A stretch of 64,000 nt of DNA from Methylomonas sp. LL1 (GTDB taxonomy: Bacteria > Pseudomonadota > Gammaproteobacteria > Methylococcales > Methylomonadaceae), in the NCBI RefSeq assembly GCF_015711015.1, contig NZ_CP064653.1:186001-250000 (forward strand), in the 5' to 3' direction. Under the pieces are notes generated by a model. That model did not search any database. It saw only the letters and a program-made list of their open reading frames with translations, and was not told the DNA's origin. A program made the translations under genes and the position numbers. Shown piece after piece: positions 26,115 through 36,324 of this stretch. How positions within the stretch are numbered: the stretch's first letter is position 1; each line of letters opens with the position of its first letter.

Positions 26115-26576
26115 ATGGCTGCGATCACTCGAATCATCTATTTTTGTATGTTATGTCTGCCGGTTCAGCTTGTGTGGGCGGAGACTGCCGATGCAATTAA
26201 GCAAATGGCCGAACAAGGCAACTCACTAGCGCAAGCCAAACTGGCTTCTTTATATCTGCTCGGCAGGGATGGTGTGGACAAGAATGAGGACTTGGCGGCG
26301 GATTGGATGGAAAAATCCGCTAATCAAGGCGTCGTCGATGCTCAAGTGGTGATGGGTGCCTTGTATGATCGCGGTATCGGCGTGGTTGCCGATCGGGATA
26401 AGGCAACAAAATGGTATGAAAAAGCCGCGGCGCAAGGGCATGGCACATCATTGGCCATTCTGGGTAAAAACGAAGCCGCCAAAGGCAGTGTGCAGTTTAA
26501 TTATCAGGCAATGCGCCTTAGTGCGGCGCGTTCGATCCCGATGGAATATGCGAAAAGATTTTTAACAGGTAAGTAA
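26115..26576 (+). CDS. Secreted Sel1-repeat protein
   Basis: About 153 residues: signal peptide (cut near VWA), then two clear Sel1/TPR-like repeats: [20 protein letters not shown] and [19 protein letters not shown] followed by [13 protein letters not shown]. Such exported proteins often mediate contacts in the periplasm; no partner is evident. ATG 26115 is preferred because GGGGGC precedes it; an upstream TTG is possible. gltX follows by 5 bases, so the two are probably cotranscribed. Confidence 0.85.
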   Translation: MAAITRIIYFCMLCLPVQLVWAETADAIKQMAEQGNSLAQAKLASLYLLGRDGVDKNEDLAADWMEKSANQGVVDAQVVMGALYDRGIGVVADRDKATKWYEKAAAQGHGTSLAILGKNEAAKGSVQFNYQAMRLSAARSIPMEYAKRFLTGK

Positions 26577-26581
26577 TTGTA

Positions 26582-27976
26582 ATGAGTATAAGAACCCGCT
26601 TTGCCCCCAGTCCCACCGGCTATTTACATGTCGGTGGCGCCAGAACCGCCTTGTTTTCCTGGTTATATGCCCGTAAGCACGGCGGCAAATTTATTTTGCG
26701 CATCGAGGATACCGATCTGGAGCGTTCCAGCCAGGAATCGGTGAATGCAATTTTGGAAGGCATGACTTGGTTGGGATTGGAGTATGACGAAGGCCCGTTT
26801 TATCAAACCCATCGTTTCGATCGCTACAAGGAGGTGATTCAGCAATTGTTGGATCAGGGCGATGCTTATTATTGCTATTGCAGCCGCGAAGAATTGGATG
26901 CCTTACGCGAGCAGCAAATGGCCGATAAGGAAAAGCCGCGTTACAACGGTAAGTGCCGTCATGGAGCGAGCGGCGATGGTGAACGAGTAGTTCGTTTCAA
27001 GAATCCCGAGCAAGGCGAGGTGGTGATCGATGACCTGGTAAAAGGCCGTATCGTGGTAGCGAATAAGGAACTGGACGATTTAATCATCGCCCGTTCCGAC
27101 GGTACGCCGACCTATAATCTGACCGTGGTGGTCGACGATATGGACATGGGCGTGACCCATGTGATTCGTGGCGACGACCATGTCAATAATACGCCGCGTC
27201 AGATCAATATCTTGAAAGCCTTGGGCGCGCAATTGCCGGTTTATGCGCATGTGCCGATGATTCTGGGTTCGGATGGGGCGCGTTTGTCCAAGCGTCACGG
27301 CGCGGTTAGCGTGATGCAGTATCGCAACGACGGTTATTTACCCGAGGCTTTGCTGAATTATCTAGTGCGCTTGGGCTGGTCGCATGGCGATCAGGAGTTG
27401 TTCAGTATCGACGAAATGATTCAGTTTTTTGAGCTGGAAAAAGTCAATGTGTCGGCCTCGACCTTCAATACCGAAAAGCTGATATGGCTGAATCATCAAT
27501 ACATCATGAGCAGTGATCCGGCCCGTGTCGCGCATCACTTAAGCTGGCATCTGGGGGAGAGGGGCATCGATCCTACCTGTGGGCCGGCATTGGTTGACTT
27601 GGTCAAGGCGCAACGGGAGCGCTGCAAAACTTTGGTCGATATGGCGGAGGAAAGTCTTTATTTCTATCGCGATTTCGATACCTATGACGAAAAGGCGGTC
27701 AAGAAGAACTTCAAAGCCGGTGTCGATGAGATATTGCAACATCTGTGGAGCCGATTCGATGCATTGACGGGATGGGAGGCCGAAGCCTTGCATCAGGTGG
27801 TACTGGACAGTGCCGAGCAATTGCAATTGAATATGGGTAAGGTGGCTCAACCTTTACGCGTTGCTGTCTGTGGTTGTGCTGTGTCGCCGGCTATCGATGT
27901 GACATTGTGTCTGTTGGGTAAAGAGAAAACCTTGGACAGAATCGCGCGTGCGATAGAATTTATAAAAAATAACTAG
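26582..27976 (+). CDS. gltX: Glutamyl-tRNA synthetase
   Basis: 464 residues, the usual length. Class I synthetase signatures: HIGH-type motif [17 protein letters not shown]-type motif [11 protein letters not shown], and a zinc-type region [10 protein letters not shown] with KCRH. The anticodon-binding domain fills the C-terminal third. It charges tRNA-Glu with glutamate. Two identical tRNA-Glu genes lie within 350 bases downstream, an apt neighbourhood for enzyme and substrate. Confidence 0.97.
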   Translation: MSIRTRFAPSPTGYLHVGGARTALFSWLYARKHGGKFILRIEDTDLERSSQESVNAILEGMTWLGLEYDEGPFYQTHRFDRYKEVIQQLLDQGDAYYCYCSREELDALREQQMADKEKPRYNGKCRHGASGDGERVVRFKNPEQGEVVIDDLVKGRIVVANKELDDLIIARSDGTPTYNLTVVVDDMDMGVTHVIRGDDHVNNTPRQINILKALGAQLPVYAHVPMILGSDGARLSKRHGAVSVMQYRNDGYLPEALLNYLVRLGWSHGDQELFSIDEMIQFFELEKVNVSASTFNTEKLIWLNHQYIMSSDPARVAHHLSWHLGERGIDPTCGPALVDLVKAQRERCKTLVDMAEESLYFYRDFDTYDEKAVKKNFKAGVDEILQHLWSRFDALTGWEAEALHQVVLDSAEQLQLNMGKVAQPLRVAVCGCAVSPAIDVTLCLLGKEKTLDRIARAIEFIKNN

Positions 27977-28017
27977 ACAAGGATTAAAATATCCGTATAA
28001 TGGGCGGTCTCAACTAC

Positions 28018-28093
<76 letters not shown>

Positions 28094-28118
28094 ATGTAGT
28101 TGATAGTTTAAAGTCTTA

Positions 28119-28194
28119 GTCCCCATCGTCTAGTGGCCTAGGACACCGCCCTTTCACGGCGGTAACCGGGGTTCGAACCCCCGTGGGGACGCCA
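28119..28194 (+). tRNA. tRNA-Glu (TTC), copy 1
   Basis: 76 bases with encoded CCA. The acceptor GTCCCCA pairs with TGGGGAC, and the anticodon stem CCGCC/GGCGG encloses CTTTCAC, anticodon TTC at 28153-28155. It is identical to copy 2. Confidence 0.97.
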
Positions 28195-28246
28195 CTTTTT
28201 GGCGGGCTTTAAACGCTTATCGGCAGTTGATCTATACCAGTTCTTA

Positions 28247-28322
28247 GTCCCCATCGTCTAGTGGCCTAGGACACCGCCCTTTCACGGCGGTAACCGGGGT
28301 TCGAACCCCCGTGGGGACGCCA
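28247..28322 (+). tRNA. tRNA-Glu (TTC), copy 2
   Basis: 76 bases, identical in sequence to the copy at 28119-28194, 52 bases downstream of it. A strong terminator follows, closing the tRNA unit. Confidence 0.97.
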
Positions 28323-28329
28323 AACAATT

Positions 28330-28366
28330 AAGCCGCCTATTCTCAATGAGAATAGGCGGCTTTTTT
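28330..28366 (+). terminator. Rho-independent terminator of the tRNA cluster
   Basis: AAGCCGCCTATTCTCA is followed by its near-exact complement TGAGAATAGGCGGC and TTTTTT: a very stable hairpin with a U tract. Confidence 0.95.
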
Positions 28367-28426
28367 ATGGGCGTTATTCGGGTCGAGATTACCCAACAAC
28401 CATGGGCTGTTGGGTGCATCGCTTCG

Positions 28427-29470
28427 TTAGCAGTAAATGACGCGTTTGCCGTCCGCGGCCGGGATGATCTCGCCGATACTAAAGGCGGTTTCGCCCAGTT
28501 CATTAAGTAGTGATACGGCAGTGTTTTCATCGGCCGCATCCACGCAGACTATCATGCCAACACCACAGTTGAAGGTGATTAGCATGTCGGCCAAATCCAC
28601 ATTGCCTTGCTGTTGCAACCAAACAAAAATTTCCGGCAGCTGCCAAGCCGATAAATCGATTTTGGCGCTCAAATCGTTCGGCAATACGCGGGGTAAGTTT
28701 TCGGTAATGCCGCCGCCGGTGATGTGGGCCATGGCATGTATGTCGACGCTTTTCAATAATTCCAGCAGCGGCTTTACATAGATACGCGTGGGAGTCAGCA
28801 GGGTTTCGCCGAGTGGTTTGCCGTTGACGCTATCGGTCAATGCTAGTCCGCTACGCTCGATGATTTTACGGATCAGTGAATAGCCATTGGAATGCGGGCC
28901 GGAAGAGGATATGCCGATCAATTTGTCGCCGACCTTGACCTTGTCGCCGTCGATAATGCGGTCCTTTTCGACGATACCGACGCAAAAACCGGCCAGGTCA
29001 TAATCGCCATCGCTGTACATGCCGGGCATTTCGGCGGTTTCACCACCCACCAGCGCGGCGCCGGCTTGTTCACAGCCTTTGCCTATGCCTTCGATTACCG
29101 CCGCGGCCGTGTCGACCTCCAGTTTGCCGGTGGCGAAATAATCCAGAAAAAACAGCGGTTCGGCGCCTTGAACGACGATGTCGTTGACGCACATGGCGAC
29201 CAGGTCTATGCCAACCGTGTTATGCAGATTAAGATCCAGCGCCAGCTTTAATTTTGTGCCGACGCCATCGGTACCTGAGACTAATACTGGGTTTTTATAG
29301 CGGTCCAGCGGCAATTCGAACAGCGAGCCAAAGCCGCCAAGTCCGGCCATGACGCCGGCATTACGGGTTCTGGCCGCGATAGGTTTGATGCGGTCGACTA
29401 AAGCATTGCCGGCTTCAATGTCGACGCCCGCACTCTTATAATTCAGGCGATCGTGCTGTTGTGAGCTCAA
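28427..29470 (-). CDS. purM: Phosphoribosylformylglycinamidine cyclo-ligase
   Basis: 347 residues, the family length. The N-terminus [20 protein letters not shown], the [15 protein letters not shown] nucleotide-binding segment, [11 protein letters not shown] and [13 protein letters not shown] are all diagnostic. It makes AIR from FGAM in purine synthesis. Divergent DUF2066 lies 87 bases away, the arrangement seen in many gammaproteobacteria. purN, its frequent partner, is not adjacent. Confidence 0.97.
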   Translation of the reverse strand: MSSQQHDRLNYKSAGVDIEAGNALVDRIKPIAARTRNAGVMAGLGGFGSLFELPLDRYKNPVLVSGTDGVGTKLKLALDLNLHNTVGIDLVAMCVNDIVVQGAEPLFFLDYFATGKLEVDTAAAVIEGIGKGCEQAGAALVGGETAEMPGMYSDGDYDLAGFCVGIVEKDRIIDGDKVKVGDKLIGISSSGPHSNGYSLIRKIIERSGLALTDSVNGKPLGETLLTPTRIYVKPLLELLKSVDIHAMAHITGGGITENLPRVLPNDLSAKIDLSAWQLPEIFVWLQQQGNVDLADMLITFNCGVGMIVCVDAADENTAVSLLNELGETAFSIGEIIPAADGKRVIYC

Positions 29471-29557
29471 TGGGGGCCTCTTACTAAAGTTAAGATTGAA
29501 ACAACCGATATTGTACTATAGTTCCAATTCATACACCGTCAGGGTAGGCCGCAAGCA

Positions 29558-30361
29558 ATGATTTTTAACAAGGGAAAACGAGTGTTTTGGCTAGTATTTT
29601 TGCTGGCTTGTCTGCCTGTCGAAACACCCCGTGCCGTCGAGGTAACAGGCCTGTACGAAATCGAGCTGATTGCCAACAGCCAGTCCGCCGCCGATAGGGA
29701 GTTGGCGATCAAGCAGGCTTTGTATGGTGTGCTGAGCCGGGTGTTGGTTTCCGAAGATATTTCCAAAATTCCCGCTGTGCAACAGGTGTTAAGCGGCGCA
29801 CAGCATTATGTCAAACAATTCCAATACTCGTTGATCGCGGCCGATGAATATTCCGACAGCGACGCGCGCCTGATTCGGGTGGAATTCGACGAGGATCAGT
29901 TGCTGGAAGTGATGCGCAAGAGTCAGGTTGGTATCTGGAGCGAAATCAGGCCGCAAACCCTAGTTTGGTTGGTGGTGGACGAAGACGGCAAGCGGCAGTT
30001 TTTTAACAGCGATGCGATGGCGGATTTCGAAAGTGCGTTGGCGCTGGCGTCGAAAGTGAAGGGCGTGCCGATCATGTTTCCAATGCTGGATCTGGAGGAA
30101 CAACAACGAATTTCGGTCAGCGAAGTATTGGGCGCCGATTCCAGAAATTTGTTGGCGGTTTCGGCGCGCTATGAAGTACCGGCGGTGATGGCGGGTCGAG
30201 TAGTGAAAAAAGACCAATGCTGGCAGGGAGAATGGGCCTTTTATTTCGACGGAAAAATCAAACAATGGAATAGCGATTGCCTGCCGCTGAAGGCGGCTAT
30301 GTTGGACGGCATGCAGGGGGCTTACACCGTACTGTCTAACTACTATGGGATTAAGCCTTAG
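29558..30361 (+). CDS. DUF2066 protein
   Basis: 267 residues with a signal peptide (about 1-26, cut near RAVEV). The family opening LYEIELIANSQSAADRELAI and the later QTLVWLVVDEDG are recognisable. Members are exported proteins of unknown role, encoded beside purM across gammaproteobacteria, as here. A rho-independent terminator follows. Confidence 0.87.
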   Translation: MIFNKGKRVFWLVFLLACLPVETPRAVEVTGLYEIELIANSQSAADRELAIKQALYGVLSRVLVSEDISKIPAVQQVLSGAQHYVKQFQYSLIAADEYSDSDARLIRVEFDEDQLLEVMRKSQVGIWSEIRPQTLVWLVVDEDGKRQFFNSDAMADFESALALASKVKGVPIMFPMLDLEEQQRISVSEVLGADSRNLLAVSARYEVPAVMAGRVVKKDQCWQGEWAFYFDGKIKQWNSDCLPLKAAMLDGMQGAYTVLSNYYGIKP

Positions 30362-30392
30362 TCGGTTGCTAATTTAGCGTGCTGAAAAATCT

Positions 30393-30424
30393 AATGCCCG
30401 ATTTCAATTCGGGCATTATTTTTT
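30393..30424 (+). terminator. Rho-independent terminator
   Basis: AATGCCCGA pairs with TCGGGCATT over a 7-base loop and runs into ATTTTTT. It ends the DUF2066 gene and may also help end purH from the other side. Confidence 0.9.
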
Positions 30425-30479
30425 CAAGATTGTCTTCACATCAGCAGCAAATGCTGCTCATGGTTTCAGCTGTCAAACC

Positions 30480-32060
30480 TCAGTGTCTGAAATGCCGCAT
30501 ACCGGTCAACACCATCGCGATGTTGTGTTCGTCGGCGGCGTCGATGACTTCCTGGTCGCGCATCGAGCCGCCGGGATGAATCACGGCGGTGATGCCGGCG
30601 GCCGCGGCGGCGTCGATACCGTCGCGGAACGGGAAGAAGGCATCCGAGGCCATGACGGAACCGGCTACCTCCAGTCCTTCGTCGGCGGCTTTGATGCCGG
30701 CAATCTTGGCGGAATAGACCCGGCTCATCTGTCCGGCGCCGATGCCGATGGTTTGGCCTTCCTTGCCGTAGACGATGGCGTTGGATTTGACGAATTTAGC
30801 CACTTTCCAGACGAACATCAGGTCGGCCATTTCCTGCTCGGTGGGCGCGCGCTTGCTGACCACTTTGACATCCGCCGCGTTGATGCTGCCCGTATCTTTA
30901 TCCTGTACCAATAATCCGCCGCCGACGCGTTTGAAGTCCTGCGCCGCAATGCCGGTTTCGTTCCAGTAACCGCATTCCAGAACCCGCACGTTCTGTTTTT
31001 TCGCCAAGGCTGCTCTGGCAGCTTGGCTAATGGCGGGCGCGATGATCACTTCGACAAACTGACGAGCGACGATTTCGGCGGCGGTGGTTGAGTCCAGTTC
31101 CCGGTTGAAAGCGATAATGCCGCCGAAGGCGGAAGTCGGGTCGGTTACATAAGCCAGATTGTAGGCCTCGAAAATGTTGTCGCTGATCGCGACGCCGCAG
31201 GGGTTGGCGTGCTTGACAATCACGCAAGCGGGTTGATCGCCGAAGGCCTTGACGCATTCCAGCGCGGCATCGGCATCGGCGATGTTGTTATACGATAGTT
31301 CCTTGCCTTGCAATTGCTTGGCGGCGGCGATGCTGCCGGCGGGCGGATTTTTTTCGCCGTAAAACGCCGCGTTTTGATGCGGGTTTTCGCCGTAGCGCAT
31401 GCTTTGCAGACGGTGGAATTGCATGTTCAGGGTTTCGGGGAAATTGCCGGCGTCAACCACTTTACTTAAATAAGCCGCAATCATGCTGTCGTAACGGGCG
31501 GTGTGCTCGAAACTTTTCAAAGCCAGCTTGAAACGGGTTTCATGGCTCAATGAGGTTTGGTTTGCTTGCAGTTCGGCCAGAATCGCCGCATAGTCGGTCG
31601 GATCGACCACGATGGCGACATCGTTGTGGTTCTTGGCCGCGCCGCGGATCATGCTGGGGCCGCCGATGTCGATGTTTTCGATCGCGGTTTCCAGATCGCA
31701 ATCCGGCTTGGCGACGGTTTGCTCGAAGGGATAGAGGTTGACCACCACCATGTCGATAGGCTTGATGCCGCTTTCGGCCATCACGGCATCGTCGATGCCG
31801 CGCCGGCCCAAAATGCCGCCATGAACCTTGGGGTGCAGGGTTTTTACCCGACCGTCCATCATTTCCGGAAAACCGGTGTAATCGGAGACTTCGGTAACGT
31901 CGATGTTATTTTCCGCCAGTAGTTTGGCGGTACCGCCGGTGGATAGCAGCTCGATCCCTAAGCCGTTTAGTTCACGGCAGAATTCCAAAACGCCGGTTTT
32001 ATCCGAAACGCTGACTAGCGCGCGAGTGACTTTTTTGTTTATGCCCAAAGGGGTATTCAT
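30480..32060 (-). CDS. purH: Bifunctional AICAR transformylase / IMP cyclohydrolase
   Basis: 526 residues, matching the family. The IMP cyclohydrolase half opens [19 protein letters not shown] and carries [17 protein letters not shown]; the transformylase half has [19 protein letters not shown] and [10 protein letters not shown]. It performs the last two steps of IMP synthesis. GAGG lies 7 bases before the ATG. It follows dusB and fis on the same strand, 161 bases beyond fis, so it is likely part of, or readthrough from, that operon. Confidence 0.97.
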   Translation of the reverse strand: MNTPLGINKKVTRALVSVSDKTGVLEFCRELNGLGIELLSTGGTAKLLAENNIDVTEVSDYTGFPEMMDGRVKTLHPKVHGGILGRRGIDDAVMAESGIKPIDMVVVNLYPFEQTVAKPDCDLETAIENIDIGGPSMIRGAAKNHNDVAIVVDPTDYAAILAELQANQTSLSHETRFKLALKSFEHTARYDSMIAAYLSKVVDAGNFPETLNMQFHRLQSMRYGENPHQNAAFYGEKNPPAGSIAAAKQLQGKELSYNNIADADAALECVKAFGDQPACVIVKHANPCGVAISDNIFEAYNLAYVTDPTSAFGGIIAFNRELDSTTAAEIVARQFVEVIIAPAISQAARAALAKKQNVRVLECGYWNETGIAAQDFKRVGGGLLVQDKDTGSINAADVKVVSKRAPTEQEMADLMFVWKVAKFVKSNAIVYGKEGQTIGIGAGQMSRVYSAKIAGIKAADEGLEVAGSVMASDAFFPFRDGIDAAAAAGITAVIHPGGSMRDQEVIDAADEHNIAMVLTGMRHFRH

Positions 32061-32221
32061 GCAAACCTCAAAAAAGGAAATGAAAAAGAATTTTTAACAA
32101 TTGGTTAGCAAAAGTGGAGAAACCTAGGTCGCTAACCGGCTGGTATTAGCCGAATAAGGAGAATAGAGCTGCTCGGTGGAAAGTCCACTGCTATTACAAT
32201 AAGCTGGGTAAATAACAGCAA

Positions 32222-32485
32222 TCAGCCTATGCCATATTGGTCGAGTTTTTTGCGCAAGGTACTGCGGCTCAGACCCAGTATTTTGGCGGCCTTGCTTTGA
32301 TTGAAATCGGAATGTTTCAGCGCGGTTTCCAGCAAGGGTTTTTCGACTTCGGTCAAGACCAGTTGATACAGGCCGGATGAGTCGTGGCCATTCAGATGGG
32401 CGAAATAATCTTCCACCGATTGGCGCACATGATCGGATAAGGTGTGACCGTTACTATTGGTTATTTTGATTGATTCTACTTCCAT
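32222..32485 (-). CDS. fis: Fis-family nucleoid/DNA-binding protein
   Basis: 87 residues. The C-terminal helix-turn-helix SKAAKILGLSRSTLRKKLDQ is nearly identical to that of enterobacterial Fis. Fis bends DNA, shapes the nucleoid and controls rRNA and tRNA promoters. Its ATG directly follows the dusB TAG (TAGATG), the conserved dusB-fis order, so translation is coupled to dusB. Confidence 0.95.
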   Translation of the reverse strand: MEVESIKITNSNGHTLSDHVRQSVEDYFAHLNGHDSSGLYQLVLTEVEKPLLETALKHSDFNQSKAAKILGLSRSTLRKKLDQYGIG

Positions 32486-33466
32486 CTAGGCGACTCGTGG
32501 GGTGATGAAATTAAACGAGGCGTTAACCAGCGCAAGTTGCCGCGCCGGATGTTGTGCCTGATTGATTAGGTTTTTTTGTTCGGCGGGCAGGGTGCCGAGC
32601 GGGTCGAAATACCAACCTATGTGCTTACGTGCAATTCTAACACCACTGGTAGCGCCGTAAAAACTGTATAAAGTTTCCAGGTGTTGCAGGATGACGGTTT
32701 TGATTTCGGACAAGGATAGCGGCAAAAAATCGTCATTGTCCGCTAGTTTTGCCAGAAGCTCCTTGAATATCCAGGGTTTGCCTTGCGCCGCCCGGCCTAT
32801 CATGACGGCGTCTGCGCCGGTATAATTAAGCACTTGTCTAGCTTTTTCCGCGCTGTCGATATCGCCGTTAGCGATAACCGGGATACTGATAGCCTGTTTA
32901 ACCTGTTTGATGGTGTCGTATTCGGCGTTGCCGTTGAATTTGCAGGCTCTGCTGCGGCCATGAACGGTCAAGGCCTGAATCCCGCAATTTTCGGCAATCC
33001 TGGCGATTCTTACGGCATTTCTATTGGCTAAATCCCAGCCCGTGCGGATTTTCAAGCTCACCGGCACTTCGACCGCATCGACCACGGCGGTCAGGATTTT
33101 TTCCACCAACTGTTCGTCTTTCATCAATGCGGAGCCGGCCGCCACCGAGCAGACTTTTTTTGCCGGGCAACCCATGTTGATGTCGATGATTTGCGCGCCG
33201 CGATCCTGATTCAGGCGGGCGGCGGCGGCCATTTGCAGCGGCTCCGTGCCGAGAATTTGAACCGAACGTAATCCGGTTTCACCGCTGTAATCGGTTTTTT
33301 GCAGAGTGCGTGGATGCTGTTGTAACCCGCTGTTGGAAATCACCATTTCCGACACGGTTAAACCGGCGCCGAATTGGCTGCACAGCCGGCGAAACGGGTT
33401 GTCGGTAATGCCCGCCATCGGGGCGAGAAGAATGTTATTCGGAAGTTGATAGGGGCCGATTTGCAT
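32486..33466 (-). CDS. dusB: tRNA-dihydrouridine synthase B
   Basis: About 326 residues. FMN-dependent TIM barrel with LAPMAGITDNPFRRLC, the DINMGCPAKKVC catalytic-Cys motif, KIRTGWD, VHGRSR and GDIDSAEKA. It reduces specific uridines in tRNA. ATG 33466 (MQIGPYQLPNN) fits the family start; the frame is open 54 bases upstream, but those codons do not resemble the family. It is the first gene of dusB-fis. Confidence 0.95.
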   Translation of the reverse strand: MQIGPYQLPNNILLAPMAGITDNPFRRLCSQFGAGLTVSEMVISNSGLQQHPRTLQKTDYSGETGLRSVQILGTEPLQMAAAARLNQDRGAQIIDINMGCPAKKVCSVAAGSALMKDEQLVEKILTAVVDAVEVPVSLKIRTGWDLANRNAVRIARIAENCGIQALTVHGRSRACKFNGNAEYDTIKQVKQAISIPVIANGDIDSAEKARQVLNYTGADAVMIGRAAQGKPWIFKELLAKLADNDDFLPLSLSEIKTVILQHLETLYSFYGATSGVRIARKHIGWYFDPLGTLPAEQKNLINQAQHPARQLALVNASFNFITPRVA

Positions 33467-33570
33467 GGAGAGCCAAGCAGTCAAAAAGGCGGCACATAAT
33501 ACCCGAAAAACAGGCGGCAATGTAGCCTACTTTTTCGTACGAGGAAATAGGCTGGCGGCGTGGTCCAAGC

Positions 33571-33622
33571 GCTGTCAGTCAGGACAGCCCACACTGCTTT
33601 CCTGGAACCATGGGAAAGCAGT
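33571..33622 (-). terminator. Two consecutive hairpins downstream of ybiT
   Basis: Reading the minus strand, ACTGCTTTCC pairs with GGAAAGCAGT (10-base loop, 33593-33622), followed by GCTGTC/GACAGC (33571-33588). No long U tract follows. They begin 21 bases past the ybiT stop and probably protect or end that transcript. Confidence 0.6.
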
Positions 33623-33642
33623 TGCGAACTGTCGGGCGAGAA

Positions 33643-35232
33643 TTACAGGCCTTGGCTGTTCAGGTAATCCTCGTAATTGCCGTTGAAATCGACGATGCCG
33701 TTCGGCGTCAGTTCGATGATGCGAGTCGCGAGAGAGGAAACGAACTCACGGTCGTGACTGACGAAAATCAAGGTGCCGGGATAATTTTCCAGCGCGGTGT
33801 TCAGCGACTCGATCGATTCCATATCCAAATGGTTGGTCGGTTCGTCCAGCACCATGATGTTGTTCTTTTGCAGAATTAGCTTGCCGAACAGCATTCGGCC
33901 TTGCTCGCCGCCGGAAATGACTTTGACGGATTTATTGATTTCATCATTGGAAAACAACAAGCGCCCCAGCGTGCCGCGAATCGTCTGATCGTCGTCGGTT
34001 TCCTTGCGCCATTGGCCCATCCAGTTGATCAAACTCATGTCCTCGGCGAAGTCCTCGGCATGATCCTGGGCAAAATAGCCGACATCTGCGTTTTCCGACC
34101 ATTTCACTTCGCCGCTATCCGGCGTCAATTCGCCGACCAAGGTTTTCAGCAGCGTGGACTTGCCGATGCCATTGGGACCGATCACCGCCACCCGTTCACC
34201 GACCGGAATCATCAGATTCAGGTTTTTGAATAAGGGTTGTTCGCCATAACCTTTACTTAAATCTTGAACTTCCAAGGCCAGCCTATGCAGCTTCTTGGTC
34301 TGGTCGAAACGGATGAAGGGATTGACTCGGCTTGAAGGCTTGACTTCGTCGAGCTTGATTTTTTCCAATTGGCGCGCGCGCGAGGTGGCTTGTTTGGCCT
34401 TGGAGGCATTGGCCGAGAAACGGCTGACGAAGGTCTGCAACTCGGCGATCTGGGCTTTTTTCTTGGCGTTGCCGGCCAGCAGCCGCTCTCTGACTTCGGT
34501 CACGGCTATCATGTAGTCGTCATAGTTGCCCGGATATACACGCAGTTCGCCGTAATCCAGATCGGCCATGTGAGTGCAGACGCTGTTCAGGAAATGGCGG
34601 TCATGCGAGATGATGATCATGGTCGAATTGCGCTCGTTCAGCACGTTTTCCAGCCAGCGGATGGTGTTGATGTCCAGGTTGTTGGTGGGCTCGTCCAGCA
34701 GCATGATGTCGGGATTGGCGAACAAGGCCTGAGCCAGCAATACCCGCAATTTCCAGCCCGGAGCCACCGCGCTCATCGGACCGTTATGCTGTTCCAGCGG
34801 AATGTCCAGGCCCAGCAGCAGTTCGCCGGCCCTGGCTTCGGCGGTATAACCGTTGTATTCGGCGAACACCGACTCCAGCTCGGCGGCGCGCATATAGTCG
34901 TCTTCGCTGGCTTCCAGGTTGGCGTAGATGGCGTCGCGTTCCGACATGGCCGCCCACATTTCGGCGTGTCCCATTAGTACGACATCCAGCACGCGCCTGT
35001 CTTCATAAGCAAATTGATCCTGGCGCAGGATGCCGAGGCGTTCATTGGCGTCGATGCTGACGTTGCCGGCGGAAGGCTCCAGGTCGCCGCTCAAGATTTT
35101 CATCAGGGTGGATTTTCCACAGCCGTTGGCGCCAATCAGGCCGTAACGGTTGCCGTTGCCGAATTTAACGGAAATGTTTTCAAACAGGGGTTTGGCCCCA
35201 AATTGCATGGTGATATTAGCGGTAGAAATCAA
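33643..35232 (-). CDS. ybiT: ABC-F family ATPase YbiT
   Basis: 529 residues (E. coli YbiT is 530). Two ATPase domains: Walker [10 protein letters not shown] and GPNGIGKST; Walker [11 protein letters not shown] and [10 protein letters not shown]. The first signature is the degenerate VAPGWKLRV typical of YbiT and the second is ISGGEQGRM. The linker (about 240-320) is rich in Lys and Arg ([17 protein letters not shown]). There are no membrane segments: ABC-F proteins act on the ribosome, binding near the E site and relieving certain stalls. It is a single gene. Confidence 0.94.
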   Translation of the reverse strand: MISTANITMQFGAKPLFENISVKFGNGNRYGLIGANGCGKSTLMKILSGDLEPSAGNVSIDANERLGILRQDQFAYEDRRVLDVVLMGHAEMWAAMSERDAIYANLEASEDDYMRAAELESVFAEYNGYTAEARAGELLLGLDIPLEQHNGPMSAVAPGWKLRVLLAQALFANPDIMLLDEPTNNLDINTIRWLENVLNERNSTMIIISHDRHFLNSVCTHMADLDYGELRVYPGNYDDYMIAVTEVRERLLAGNAKKKAQIAELQTFVSRFSANASKAKQATSRARQLEKIKLDEVKPSSRVNPFIRFDQTKKLHRLALEVQDLSKGYGEQPLFKNLNLMIPVGERVAVIGPNGIGKSTLLKTLVGELTPDSGEVKWSENADVGYFAQDHAEDFAEDMSLINWMGQWRKETDDDQTIRGTLGRLLFSNDEINKSVKVISGGEQGRMLFGKLILQKNNIMVLDEPTNHLDMESIESLNTALENYPGTLIFVSHDREFVSSLATRIIELTPNGIVDFNGNYEDYLNSQGL

Positions 35233-35539
35233 GATAATGTCCGGAAAGTTGGGATAACAGGCATGCGCTGTTGTTGTGAGTTAAACGATGAAGTTGGTTA
35301 TGGAAAAATAAGGCTATCCGTAAAAATTCGTAAACCTTGGGATCTGGATTAGCGGCAAGCCGGTTAACAGTCCGATTTTGTATGAGAACGGATTCTTGGA
35401 TATTCTCGTTGACTATTTTATCAGAGTATAGCCGGTAAGAGATTTTGTCTGCTTAGGCTAAAATGATAGCGGCGGTAAATCCTGCTTTCCGCAACCGGGG
35501 CAGCTTAAGCCCTAAATTCTTTGTTCCAGGATGATTTGA
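35233..35539. other. Intergenic, nothing recognised
   Basis: Divergent promoter region between ybiT and the hydrolase gene. TTGACT at about 35409 and TATAGC downstream are only 12 bases apart, too close to be a normal promoter. No gene or repeat was found. Confidence 0.5.
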
Positions 35540-36043
35540 ATGCAAAAACTGGTTATTTACAATCATGGCAAGGACAGCATACCCTGGGGCGAAAAACCCT
35601 TGGCGTTGGCCGAAGTAGCCAAGGATCATGGTTTTATGTTTATTAGTCCGGATTATCAGGCCAGCAATGACCCGGAACTGCGCGTCAAGCAGCTGTTGAA
35701 TATGGAATTATCCGGGTATCGAACCATCGTACTTATCGGTTCCAGCATGGGCGCTTATGTGGCAACGGTCGCCGCCGAGCGGATCAAGCCCGCCGGACTG
35801 TTTTTGCTCGCGCCGGCTTTTTATTTGCCAGGATATGCCCGCGGTGAATTTAAGCCGCATACCGAACGGATTGAAGTGTTTCATGGTTGGCGAGACGAGG
35901 TGGTAGCGCCTGAAAATGCTTGGCGATTTTGTCAAACACACCGGGCTTGTCTGCATATGTTGGATGCCGATCATCGCCTGTTGAGCGTGTTGCCGGTTAT
36001 GGTAGAGGCATTTGATCGATTTTTAAGTCATTGCAATCGTTAA
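35540..36043 (+). CDS. Small alpha/beta hydrolase (YqiA-like)
   Basis: 167 residues. It has a short alpha/beta-hydrolase fold with the nucleophile elbow IGSSMGAYVA (Ser about 70), an oxyanion region YNHGKDS near the start, an Asp in HGWRDEVV and the final His in DADHRLL, so the catalytic triad is complete. The length and compact fold resemble YqiA-type esterases. No signal peptide. A rubredoxin gene follows by 21 bases. Substrate unknown. Confidence 0.85.
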   Translation: MQKLVIYNHGKDSIPWGEKPLALAEVAKDHGFMFISPDYQASNDPELRVKQLLNMELSGYRTIVLIGSSMGAYVATVAAERIKPAGLFLLAPAFYLPGYARGEFKPHTERIEVFHGWRDEVVAPENAWRFCQTHRACLHMLDADHRLLSVLPVMVEAFDRFLSHCNR

Positions 36044-36064
36044 ATTTTAAGTCCGAGGTGCGGC

Positions 36065-36238
36065 ATGTCCGATTTTAAAAAGTACCATTGTATGGAGTGC
36101 GAGCATATCTATGACGAAGCCAAGGGCGATCCCGATAGCGGTATTGCTCCGGGTACGCGTTGGGAGGATATTGCGGACGATTGGTCCTGTCCGATTTGCG
36201 GCGCGCCGAAAAGCTTTTTTAAGTTGTTGAATTATTAA
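36065..36238 (+). CDS. Rubredoxin
   Basis: 57 residues: a single-iron electron carrier with two CxxC knuckles, [12 protein letters not shown] and [11 protein letters not shown], and the conserved [11 protein letters not shown] segment between them. Four cysteines (9, 12, 42, 45) ligate iron. GAGG lies about 9 bases before ATG 36065. It could feed electrons to an oxygenase or to peroxide or oxygen detoxification; no partner enzyme lies nearby. It is probably cotranscribed with the upstream hydrolase. Confidence 0.96.
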   Translation: MSDFKKYHCMECEHIYDEAKGDPDSGIAPGTRWEDIADDWSCPICGAPKSFFKLLNY

Positions 36239-36324
36239 ATTCGTCTGAAAAAGCTTTACATAAATTATGTCCGAATTAAATGTTCGGGCCGTTCAGTTTT
36301 AATCCATTGAAAAGGAAGATTTAA

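Noticed and set aside
28119-28322. Integration site (att) at the duplicated tRNA-Glu genes
   Set aside because: Both copies are complete and only 52 bases apart, with no integrase or foreign DNA beside them; simple tandem duplication explains it.
32061-32221. Purine riboswitch upstream of purH
   Set aside because: A GGTTAGC/GCTAACC stem exists, but no conserved riboswitch core could be matched.
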